From assembly GCA_903901425.1 (NCBI GenBank), contig CAIURC010000208.1, positions 1 to 64,000 on the forward strand: a stretch of 64,000 nt of DNA, written 5' to 3'. Shown here one piece after another: positions 50,901-58,367 of this stretch. Position 1 is the first letter of the stretch. Each line of letters opens with the position of its first letter. The notes under the pieces were generated by a model that saw nothing but the letters and a program-made list of their open reading frames with translations, ran no database searches and was not told the origin of the DNA. This DNA is from an uncultured Spartobacteria bacterium (GTDB lineage Bacteria; Verrucomicrobiota; Verrucomicrobiia; Chthoniobacterales; Chthoniobacteraceae). Made by a program: the position numbers and the translations under genes.

Positions 50901-51220
50901 AGCATCCGCGCCCCTACCTCCTGGAATCGTTGATCCAGCCCAATGCCCGGATCGCAACCGGGTACGGAATCGCCTCTGCCACCCTCAGGGACGGCGCGAT
51001 ACTCACGGGCACGCCGGTGCAGGATTCCGACTCCCTCCTGCTCCTTCAACTCCCCGACAATTCCCGGCGCTCCATTCCAAAAACCGACATCGCCTCCTAC
51101 GCACCGCCAGTCTCCGTGATGCCGCCCATGCTCGGCATTCTTTCCCCGGCTCAAATCCGGGATGTCGTTGCCTATCTGTCCATGCTCCGAGTCAAACCCA
51201 AAGCAGCAGCCGAACACTGA
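47903..51220 (+). CDS. PVC-type membrane-bound dehydrogenase, HEAT repeats, cytochrome c tail
   Basis: A 1105-aa exported relative of the 1112-aa protein at 16556-19894. Signal peptide at residues 1-24. The propeller spans about 30-420 ([66 protein letters not shown]). HEAT-like repeats span about 440-930. A heme site CLACH at about residue 977 is followed by [12 protein letters not shown]. The ATG at 47903 is used; the track start is a GTG three codons earlier. Its stop codon overlaps the next gene's ATG (TGATG), making it the first gene of a three-gene operon whose last product is a PQQ-type propeller. An oxidoreductase role is inferred from family only. Confidence 0.93.
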   Translation: [1105 protein letters not shown]

Positions 51221-52341
51221 TGAATCCCGCACCCCGTTTCCCCCGTCTTCTTGCCGCCGCCCTTCTGGGCGTTTTTGTCCCCCACCCGGTTCTGGCCAGT
51301 CCCGGGTCCGCCATCGAATCCCTGCTTGCCGTGGGCCCCGAGGGGGCGGGCAACGAGGCCGCCTCCGGGGCATGGAAAGAACTGGTGGATTCCGGGCCAG
51401 CCTCACTCCCGGCCATCCTCGAAGCCAGCGGCAAGGCGTCTCCGGTGGCCGCCAACTGGCTGCGTCTGGCTGCGGCAGCTTTGGTGGAACGCGCCAAGAC
51501 GACCAAAACACCCATTCCGCTGGATTCGTTGGAGGCCGCGCTCTCCCAGCCGACTCTTCCCGGTTCCCAGCGGGTACTGGCATTTGATCTTCTGCAACTG
51601 GCCGACCCGGCCCGGGCCAAAGCCGTTGAGCCCAGCCTCGCAGACGATCCGGTTCAGGAACTCCGCCGGGGCGCCGTCCAGCGCCTGATTGAAACCGCAA
51701 AAACTCTCGAAGGCGATTCCGCGAAGACCGCGTACCTGAAGGCCCTCCAATCCGCACGCGACGAGGACCAGACCCAGGCGGTGGCCGAAGCCCTCGAAAA
51801 ACTCGGCAGCCCGGTGGATCTGCAGAAACATTTCGGTTTCCTGACCCGCTGGCATGTGGTCGGACCCTTTGAAAACTCGGAGCGCCGCGGTTTTGAAACC
51901 GTGTTTCCGCCGGAGGAAAAAATCGACCTCAGCGCGGCGTATCCCGGAAAAGCCGGAGAAATCCGCTGGCAACCCTTCTCAAGTCAGGATCCGCGAGGGA
52001 AGGTGGATTTGAACAAACCGCTTGGATTGCTCAAGGAGGCAACCGCTTACGCCACCACCCTGTTCCACTCGGAAACCGAACGCCCCGCCGAACTCCGTCT
52101 GGGCTGCAAGAACGCCTGGAAAGTCTGGCTCAACGGGAAACTCCTTTTTTCCCGGGACGAATACCACCGCGGCCAGCAGATGGACCAGTACAAGCTCCCG
52201 TGCACCCTGCGCAAAGGCGCCAACACGCTCCTGATCAAATGCTGCCAGAACGAACAGAAGGAAACTTGGACTGTGGAATGGGAATTCCAACTCCGGGTTT
52301 GTGACTCCGCAGGCACCGCCATTCTTTCCACCCAAAACTGA
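51220..52341 (+). CDS. exported protein with C-terminal jelly-roll (carbohydrate-binding-like) domain
   Basis: A 373-aa protein. Signal peptide ends near residue 26 (HPVLAS). Residues ~30-205 are Ala/Leu-rich helices resembling HEAT-type repeats. Residues ~210-373 resemble the galactose-binding jelly roll seen in PVC proteins (FLTRWHVVGPFENSERRGF, then RLGCKNAWKVWLNGKLLF and KGANTLLIKCCQNE). The translation start overlaps the preceding dehydrogenase stop by one base, so the products are probably made together. The next gene begins 4 bp after this stop. No catalytic residues are apparent. It may present or anchor the dehydrogenase or its glycan-like substrate, which is inference from the operon. 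Confidence 0.88.
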   Translation: MNPAPRFPRLLAAALLGVFVPHPVLASPGSAIESLLAVGPEGAGNEAASGAWKELVDSGPASLPAILEASGKASPVAANWLRLAAAALVERAKTTKTPIPLDSLEAALSQPTLPGSQRVLAFDLLQLADPARAKAVEPSLADDPVQELRRGAVQRLIETAKTLEGDSAKTAYLKALQSARDEDQTQAVAEALEKLGSPVDLQKHFGFLTRWHVVGPFENSERRGFETVFPPEEKIDLSAAYPGKAGEIRWQPFSSQDPRGKVDLNKPLGLLKEATAYATTLFHSETERPAELRLGCKNAWKVWLNGKLLFSRDEYHRGQQMDQYKLPCTLRKGANTLLIKCCQNEQKETWTVEWEFQLRVCDSAGTAILSTQN

Positions 52342-52345
52342 ACCC

Positions 52346-53578
52346 ATGCTCCCCCGTCTCGCGCCCTTCTGCCTTGGATTGCTCTCAATCCTGCCCGTAC
52401 CCGCCACACATGCCGCCGCCGACTGGCTCCAGTTCCGCGGCCCAGCCAGCACCGCGGTTTCTGAAACCGGGCAAATCCCGGAAACACCCACAATCGACTG
52501 GAGCGTGCCGCTGCCGGGCCGCGGACTTTCCTCCCCCATCCTGGTGGGCGACCGGCTGTTTGTGACCTGCTCGAGTGGGTCGCGGCAGGACCTGCTCGAA
52601 CTGCTGTGCCTGGAGACCAACACTGGAAAAACCCTCTGGCGCCGCGCGCTGCGGGCCACGGGACGCACCATGACCTACCCCAAAACGTCGGTCGCCGCAC
52701 CGTCCCCGTGCAGCGATGGAAAACGGGTGTTCGCCACATGGAGCTGCAACGATGTGGCGGCGTTCGATCTGGAAGGCACCCTGCTCTGGACCCGGGGCAT
52801 CACCGCCGATTACCCCAACGTGAGCAACAGCCTCGGCATGGCTTCCTCACCCCTGGTCATCGGAAACACACTGGTGGTCATGGTCGAGAATGACAGCGAA
52901 AGCTATTCCCTCGGACTCGATGTCCGCTCCGGACGCAACCTCTGGAAGCTGGACCGCCCCAAGGCCGCGAACTGGACCAGCCCCGTGCTCTGGCAGCCGT
53001 CCCCGGATGCCCGGCCCGCGGCGCTTCTCCAGTCTTCCAAGGGCCTCACCGCCGTCGACGCCTCCACGGGCAGCGTCCTCTGGGATTTCCAAGGCAACGC
53101 CTCCAGCATGAGCTCCTGCGTGGTGTCGGGCACCCGGATCTTTGCCCCGGCGGGCGGCATCACCGCCCTGCAGCCTGCCCCGGACGGGGCACCGCCGGTT
53201 TCACTCTGGAACTCGCGCCAACTAAATCCCTCTACCACCAGCCCGGTGCTGATCGCGGGCCTGCTGCTGACCACCAACAACGCCGGCGTGCTCACTGCGG
53301 GCAGTCCGGAGGACGGCGCAGTCCGCTGGAAGCAACGGCTCACCGGGCCGTTCAGCGCAACGCCCGTTGGAGCGGGAAACCGGATCCTTGCGGTAAGCGA
53401 AAAAGGACTCGTGCAGGTCGTGGAGGTCAGCCCTGCCGAAGCCAAACCGCTCGGCCAGCTCCAGCTCCCACTCCAGGAGGACACCAAGGAACTCATCCTC
53501 TCCACCCCGGCGCTGCGCGGAAACCATGCCTACATCCGGACCGACAGCACGCTCTGGAGGATCGGCTCAGGACGCTGA
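52346..53578 (+). CDS. exported PQQ-type beta-propeller protein
   Basis: A 410-aa protein. Signal peptide ends near ATHAAA, immediately followed by DWLQFRGP, the usual opening of PVC outer-membrane PQQ-like (BamB-like fold) proteins. Tryptophan-docking blades recur: TNTGKTLWRRAL, VRSGRNLWKLDR, ASTGSVLWDFQG and EDGAVRWKQRLTG. It is probably an eight-bladed propeller in the periplasm. No catalytic alcohol-dehydrogenase residues or heme domain are evident, so it may be structural, not a true quinoprotein. I moved the start from 52301 to the ATG at 52346, which directly precedes the signal peptide and lies 4 bp after the previous stop. Confidence 0.92.
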   Translation: MLPRLAPFCLGLLSILPVPATHAAADWLQFRGPASTAVSETGQIPETPTIDWSVPLPGRGLSSPILVGDRLFVTCSSGSRQDLLELLCLETNTGKTLWRRALRATGRTMTYPKTSVAAPSPCSDGKRVFATWSCNDVAAFDLEGTLLWTRGITADYPNVSNSLGMASSPLVIGNTLVVMVENDSESYSLGLDVRSGRNLWKLDRPKAANWTSPVLWQPSPDARPAALLQSSKGLTAVDASTGSVLWDFQGNASSMSSCVVSGTRIFAPAGGITALQPAPDGAPPVSLWNSRQLNPSTTSPVLIAGLLLTTNNAGVLTAGSPEDGAVRWKQRLTGPFSATPVGAGNRILAVSEKGLVQVVEVSPAEAKPLGQLQLPLQEDTKELILSTPALRGNHAYIRTDSTLWRIGSGR

Positions 53579-53664
53579 ACTCGAAGGGCCCGCGAGCGCC
53601 TCACTCTCAACGCCAGTCCCAACCAGCAAATAACCGGCACCTGACCGGACTCCTCTCCCCGGAA

Positions 53665-54030
53665 TCAATCCCCGGAATACTCGTGCGCCTTCAGAACCTC
53701 CAACTCCACAAACTCAAGAGCCGAAACGTGCGTGGCCTCCAGGACCACAGGCGGCGCGAATCCCGCCACCCGGGCCTCCTCCCAGCGGCTCACACAGAGG
53801 CACCATCCGTCCCCGGGCTTGAGCCCGGGGAACCCGTATTCGGGCCTTGGCGTGACCAAGTCGTTGCCGCGCTTCTGGGAAAACTCCAGAAACTCCCGGG
53901 TAACGCGGGCACAAACAGTGTGCAACCCGGTGTCCCCCGGGCCGGTGCGGCAGTAGCCGTCCCGGTAAAATCCAGTCACCGGGTTTTGGCAACAGCAGGA
54001 GAGGGCGGATCCCAGAACATTTGTGCGCAC
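53665..54030 (-). CDS. DUF2237 family protein
   Basis: A 121-aa cytoplasmic protein that is a full-length DUF2237 domain: NVLGSALSCCCQNPVTGFYRDG, TGLHTVCARVTREFLEFS, RGNDLVTPRPEYGFPGLKPG and WCLCVSRWEEA, then PPVVLEATH. These are the family's invariant stretches, including several cysteines. Function is unknown. The start is a GTG, chosen because the domain begins at once. It is convergent with the PQQ-propeller gene (86 bp apart) and divergent from the cyclase gene (116 bp). The conserved length and motifs leave little doubt about family. Confidence 0.94.
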   Translation of the reverse strand: MRTNVLGSALSCCCQNPVTGFYRDGYCRTGPGDTGLHTVCARVTREFLEFSQKRGNDLVTPRPEYGFPGLKPGDGWCLCVSRWEEARVAGFAPPVVLEATHVSALEFVELEVLKAHEYSGD

Positions 54031-54146
54031 CCCGCTTTTCTAACGCGAGTGCCCCGGACTTTTCCAGAGGACATTCTTTCCCCCGACCGTTTTGCCATCT
54101 TTACTGCGTCCACAATTCCTCCGGCCGAAAGGTCCACCGCCATTTC

Positions 54147-55874
54147 ATGAAAAGCAGCATCGGCTCCAAAATCTTTGGCCTCGCCATCTTCCTTCTCTGT
54201 CTGACGCTGTCACTTTCCGGGTTTTTGCTCTGGCAGGTCAGTTCGCTGCAGCGGGACCTGCGGGTGATGGCCGAGAAAACGATCCCGCTGAGCGAAAACT
54301 TCGCCCTCCTCAACGAAACCGGGCTCCGGCGCAGGATCGCTTTCGAACGGCAGGTCGGCGCTTTTCTTTCAGCCCATCACGGACCCGAGCTTGAAACGTT
54401 CAATACGCGGATTCTCACGGAGGCCGTGGCCAACTACGAGCGGTTCACTGACGAAATCCAGAAACAGATCGCGCGCGCACGCGAACTTTTGGCCCTGCAC
54501 TTTGCCGAGGAAGCCGACCCGGAGAACCTCGGCCAGATTGAAGCGCTCCTGGAGGAAACCGCGCGGGTCTACCCGCTCATCACAGAGCAAGGATTGGAGG
54601 TGCTGGCGAAACTGCGGGAAGGCAAGGTCGCCGAGGCGCTCTCCCGGTTGTCCATTCTCAACGAACAACAATCCAACCTTCAGCAGGTCCGGGAAAAAAT
54701 GCAGGTGCTCTCCGCCGAGCGCGCCCAGAAGGCCGGGGAACGCCAGGAGAAACGCAACGACCAGATCCGGGGACTGACCATCAGCGCGGGAATTTCCCTC
54801 ATTCTGCTTGGCCTGGTGGTGGCCCGCATCGTCACGGTCAAACTGACGGCCCCTGTCCGCTCCCTGATCGAAGGCGTGCAAGGCGTCCGCAACGGCAATC
54901 TGGACCTGCACCTCACGGTGACGCAGACGGATGAAATCGGCGTCCTCACCGACGCCTTCAACCATTTCATCGCCGAACTCCGGGCCAAAGCCGAGCTCCA
55001 GCGCACATTTGGGAAATACGTCGACCCACGCGTCATCGAACACATGGCGCTCAAACCCAGCGACTCCATGCCGGCGGAAAGCCGCGTTGAAATGACGGTG
55101 GGATTCTCCGACCTGGTCGGGTTCAGCCATCTCGGCGAACAACTCACCCCAAAAACGCTCGTCACGCTTCTGAACCGCCACTTCACCCTCCAATCCGAGG
55201 CCGTCCACTCCCAGCGTGGAGTGGTCGACAAGTTCATCGGGGACGCCATCATGGCCTTCTGGGGGCCCCCGTTCACCACCCCGGAAGCCCAGGCACAACT
55301 GGCCTGCGATGCCGCGCTCGCACAATTGGATGCCGCCGCCATTCTCCGCCGGGAAACCCCGGAACTCACCGGCCTGCGCCGCAACACCCCGCTGCTCGAC
55401 ATCCGCATTGGCCTGAGCACCGGCGAGGTCATCCTCGGCAACCTCGGCTCGGAAAAAACACGGAGCTTCACCGTCATCGGCGACGCCGTGAACCTCGGCT
55501 CCAGAATCGAGGGCGCCAACCGCTTTTACGGCACCCACATTCTCGTCAGCGAGCGCACCGCCGAAATGGCTGGAACCAACTTCCTGTTCCGCGAAATCGA
55601 TCTTCTCACCGCCAAGGGCAAAAGCGAGCCAGCCAAAATCTTTGAACTCATGGGCCGGGCCTCCACCGCCTCCGAAGCCCAGATCGAACTCGCTCACCAG
55701 TTCTCCGTGGGGCTCGCCGCATACCGCTCCCAAGACTGGACCCGTGCAGAATCCGCATTCGCAGCGTGCGGGTCCGATGCGCCCTCCCAAGTCTTCCTCC
55801 AACGCATCGCAAAACTCAGACGAAACCCGCCTCCCACAGACTGGGCTGGGGTCTGGAAACTGGACGAGAAGTAG
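54147..55874 (+). CDS. membrane-bound class III adenylate/guanylate cyclase
   Basis: A 575-aa signalling enzyme. TM1 spans residues ~9-30, with a long helical, probably periplasmic sensor region up to ~205, TM2 at ~210-232 and a HAMP domain up to ~285. A cyclase-associated linker (LQRTFGKYVDPRVIEHM) leads into the class III catalytic domain. Both metal-binding aspartates are present (GFSDLVGFS and DKFIGDAIMAFWG), plus KTRSFTVIGDAVNLGSRIEG for base recognition and transition-state binding. It should make cAMP, or less likely cGMP, from NTP in response to an extracytoplasmic signal. A C-terminal ~60-residue TPR-like extension is present. I use the ATG at 54147, just before TM1; the track start at 54021 overlaps the DUF2237 gene. 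Confidence 0.94.
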   Translation: MKSSIGSKIFGLAIFLLCLTLSLSGFLLWQVSSLQRDLRVMAEKTIPLSENFALLNETGLRRRIAFERQVGAFLSAHHGPELETFNTRILTEAVANYERFTDEIQKQIARARELLALHFAEEADPENLGQIEALLEETARVYPLITEQGLEVLAKLREGKVAEALSRLSILNEQQSNLQQVREKMQVLSAERAQKAGERQEKRNDQIRGLTISAGISLILLGLVVARIVTVKLTAPVRSLIEGVQGVRNGNLDLHLTVTQTDEIGVLTDAFNHFIAELRAKAELQRTFGKYVDPRVIEHMALKPSDSMPAESRVEMTVGFSDLVGFSHLGEQLTPKTLVTLLNRHFTLQSEAVHSQRGVVDKFIGDAIMAFWGPPFTTPEAQAQLACDAALAQLDAAAILRRETPELTGLRRNTPLLDIRIGLSTGEVILGNLGSEKTRSFTVIGDAVNLGSRIEGANRFYGTHILVSERTAEMAGTNFLFREIDLLTAKGKSEPAKIFELMGRASTASEAQIELAHQFSVGLAAYRSQDWTRAESAFAACGSDAPSQVFLQRIAKLRRNPPPTDWAGVWKLDEK

Positions 55875-55902
55875 GAGCCTTTCGCGGAAAATTCCTCCCG
55901 GC

Positions 55903-56676
55903 TCACTCCGCCTTGCCTGCAGGCCGGCGCCCGGCGGCATCCCCCTTCGGCGCAAGGTCCCGCATTTTCTCCCGCTGTTCCGGAGTAAGCAAGGCTGCCA
56001 CTTCCTCCATCTGGCTCCGCATCGCTTCCCGGACTTTATCGCCCCCGGCAGAAAACGCCTCCCGCATTTTGGCCGCATTCTTCTCAAAAATCGCGCGTAC
56101 CTTCTGTTCCTGCTCTGCGGTGAGCCCGAGCTTTTGCTTCATCGCCGCCATGCGCTCCTCCATTTTGCCCGCACCGGCTCCACCGGCCGATCCGCCCGGA
56201 CTTTTCCCGCCCCTCTCCCCGGCCCGGGCTTTCATGGCTTCCTTAAACTTCTCCCGTTGCTCGGAATTCAAAACCCCGGCGATCTCCTCCATCTGCGTGC
56301 GCATCACGGCCCGGAACTTTTCCTTGTCGGCCTCGGAAACATTCTCGCGCCCTTTCTCCATCAACGCCCTCATTTCCGGCCCACTTTTTTCCAGAATCGC
56401 CCGCACCTTGCCCTGCTGGTCGGAACTTAACCCCAGCTTTTCGGTCATCATCTTGAGCCGCTCCTCCGAAGAGGGCATCCCCGGCCCGGCACCCGCCCCG
56501 TCCCGGAATCCCTTCCCGGGCGCACCCGGCCCAGCGCCGTCCGGCCGGCCCCTCTTCTGGGCCGGAGCGTTCCCTCCGTTCTCCTCCGAAAATACAGCCC
56601 ATGGCCCGGCACAGGCCAGACCCAGGATGGCAACCAGCAGAGGGCTTCCCGTCGGAATCAGTCGATGCGTCTTCAT
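55903..56676 (-). CDS. exported Spy/CpxP-like protein with duplicated LTxxQ-type module
   Basis: A 257-aa periplasmic protein. A signal-like N-terminus (SPLLVAILGLACAGPWAV) is followed by a Gly/Ala/Pro-rich linker. Two similar helical modules follow, each about 80 residues. The first runs from SSEERLKMMTEKLGLSSDQQ to LNSEQREKFKEAM, and the second from MEERMAAMKQKLGLTAEQEQ to LTPEQREKMRDL. A second Gly/Ser-rich linker separates them. This is the LTxxQ pattern of Spy/CpxP-type chaperones and of heavy-metal-resistance (CnrR/ZraP-like) proteins, here fused in tandem. A chaperone or envelope-stress role is inferred. It is convergent with the cyclase gene, 28 bp apart. Confidence 0.88.
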   Translation of the reverse strand: MKTHRLIPTGSPLLVAILGLACAGPWAVFSEENGGNAPAQKRGRPDGAGPGAPGKGFRDGAGAGPGMPSSEERLKMMTEKLGLSSDQQGKVRAILEKSGPEMRALMEKGRENVSEADKEKFRAVMRTQMEEIAGVLNSEQREKFKEAMKARAGERGGKSPGGSAGGAGAGKMEERMAAMKQKLGLTAEQEQKVRAIFEKNAAKMREAFSAGGDKVREAMRSQMEEVAALLTPEQREKMRDLAPKGDAAGRRPAGKAE

Positions 56677-56925
56677 ACCCTACGCTGACGCGGCTTCCCG
56701 TGCGCCGGTTACAACAAGACCTGTTTTTCTGGCACCCACCGATCCTGAAAACCTGCGCTCAAAATCCAACAGCCTCAAATTCGGGCTGAATCCCGTTGCG
56801 TCCTCCCTCCGGGTCCACGGATCGGATTCGTGATTTCAACACGCCCCATCCCGAGGCAAAAATGGTCTCCGGCTGACTTTTCGGCTTCTCTCTGGACACA
56901 TCCCTGATTCTCCTAGGGTCACCCC

Positions 56926-58206
56926 ATGAACCGCCTCCCCAGTCCCCGCCTCGCCACCGCCGCTGCACTCGCACTGTTTCTTCCGCTCGCTAGCCGCAGC
57001 GCGGAATGGCCCCAGTGGCGCGGCCCCAACCGGACCGGCGTGCTGTCCGACCCCGCTCATCCCCTTTCCAAAATCCCGGCTGAACCCAAGGTCCTCTGGA
57101 AAATCGATGCCGGGGACGGCCAGGCGTCCCCTGTGGTTTCCCAAGGCAAACTCGTGTTCCTCGATGCGCAAAACGGACAGGAAACCGTCCATTGCCTCGA
57201 TGCCACTTCCGGCAAAACCCTCTGGACGGTTCCGCTGGCTCCCACGGTGCAGTTCCAAAACAACTACGGGGATGGCCCACGCTGTACCCCACTGATCGAC
57301 GGCCAGAAAGTCTATGTTCAATCGGCCAGCGGCGAGTTCCGCTGTCTGGCGCTTCAGGACGGAAAAACTCTCTGGCGCACCAACTTCGAGAAGGATTACG
57401 GCGCCACTTTCCTCGGCAACTCAAGCAAAGATCCGGAGGCCAAGGAAACCGCGTCCCGCCGCCACGGAAACAACGGCTCGGCGGCCATCGATGGCGACCG
57501 GATTTTTGTCCCCGTGGGCAGTCCCAAAGGCGCAACCCTGGTCTGCTTTGACAAAAACTCATGCAAAGAACTTTGGCGCGCCGGCAACGACAACACCGCC
57601 TACGCCTCGGTCATGGTCGCCACGCTGGCCGGCACCCGGCAGGCCATCCATTTCACCGCAGACGCCCTCATGGGAGTGGATGCCGGTTCTGGCCAGATCC
57701 TCTGGCGTGTCCCGCTCAAAACCGGTGCCAAACGCCACGTCTGCACCCCGGTAATCTCAGGAGACCATGTGGTGGTGGCCTCCACCAGCATCGGCACGTT
57801 GAACTTCAAAATTTCCAAGTCCGGCTCCGAGTGGAAGGCAGAACAGGCTTGGGCCGCCCCAAAAGTCCAGACGGTCATTGGCACGCCGGTTCTCGCTGGC
57901 GATTTTCTTTACACGCTCGGAGCAGGCAGCCGCACCGACCTCCTCTGTCTGGATTTCAAAACCGGCAACCAACTCTGGGCACAACCCGGGTTTGGCGACT
58001 ACGCCTCGTTGACGGTCCTCAACGACAAACTTCTGGTCCTGAACTCCACCGGGGAACTCCACGTCGCCCAGCTCAGCTCCGAGGGCTACCAACCTCTGGT
58101 GCAATTCCAAGCCATCGGCAAGACTTGGGCCAGCCCGGCCTACGCCAACGGCGTTCTGTTCGTCAAGGACAGCACCCAGGTGGCAGCTCTGCAAATTGCC
58201 CCCTGA
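56926..58206 (+). CDS. exported PQQ-type beta-propeller protein
   Basis: A 426-aa protein, similar in design to the one at 52346-53578. The signal peptide ends near SRSA and is followed by EWPQWRGPNRTGV, the standard opening of PVC PQQ-like-domain proteins. Blade motifs include DATSGKTLWTVPL, LQDGKTLWRTNF, KNSCKELWRAGN and DAGSGQILWRVPL, and a late blade with FKTGNQLWAQPG. It is most likely a periplasmic scaffold or quinoprotein-like oxidoreductase; I see no heme site. It stands alone, with 249 bp of apparently gene-free DNA upstream. A small CCCGG/CCGGG inverted repeat directly after the stop codon is a poor terminator candidate. Confidence 0.92.
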   Translation: MNRLPSPRLATAAALALFLPLASRSAEWPQWRGPNRTGVLSDPAHPLSKIPAEPKVLWKIDAGDGQASPVVSQGKLVFLDAQNGQETVHCLDATSGKTLWTVPLAPTVQFQNNYGDGPRCTPLIDGQKVYVQSASGEFRCLALQDGKTLWRTNFEKDYGATFLGNSSKDPEAKETASRRHGNNGSAAIDGDRIFVPVGSPKGATLVCFDKNSCKELWRAGNDNTAYASVMVATLAGTRQAIHFTADALMGVDAGSGQILWRVPLKTGAKRHVCTPVISGDHVVVASTSIGTLNFKISKSGSEWKAEQAWAAPKVQTVIGTPVLAGDFLYTLGAGSRTDLLCLDFKTGNQLWAQPGFGDYASLTVLNDKLLVLNSTGELHVAQLSSEGYQPLVQFQAIGKTWASPAYANGVLFVKDSTQVAALQIAP

Positions 58207-58320
58207 CCCGGGACTTCTCCGGGCTTGGTCCACACAAACAGGATTGACCCCAAGATGAATCTTTTATAAGCATGCTTGCTTAAACCTACAGTCCGAGAGG
58301 TCCGGCTCCCAATATTTCGC

Positions 58321-58336
58321 TGGCACGAGCCATGCT
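58321..58336 (+). promoter_or_regulatory. sigma-54 (-24/-12) promoter of the metalloprotease gene
   Basis: TGGCACG-AGCC-ATGCT matches the sigma-54 consensus TGGCACG-N4-TTGCW at all but one position. The -24 box is perfect and the GC of the -12 box is in register. The predicted transcription start is about 20 bp before the ATG at 58368. A 10-bp palindrome, AAGCATGCTT (58268-58277), lies about 45 bp upstream and could bind a regulator, although activators usually bind farther away. Confidence 0.7.
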
Positions 58337-58367
58337 TTAAATCCGAACAACTCTGATTCCCGCGGCC

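Noticed and set aside
58244-58270. Sigma-70-like TTGACC / TATAAG upstream of the metalloprotease
   Set aside because: The spacer is 15 bp and it lies nearly 100 bp from the start codon; the -24/-12 element at 58321 is a much better match.
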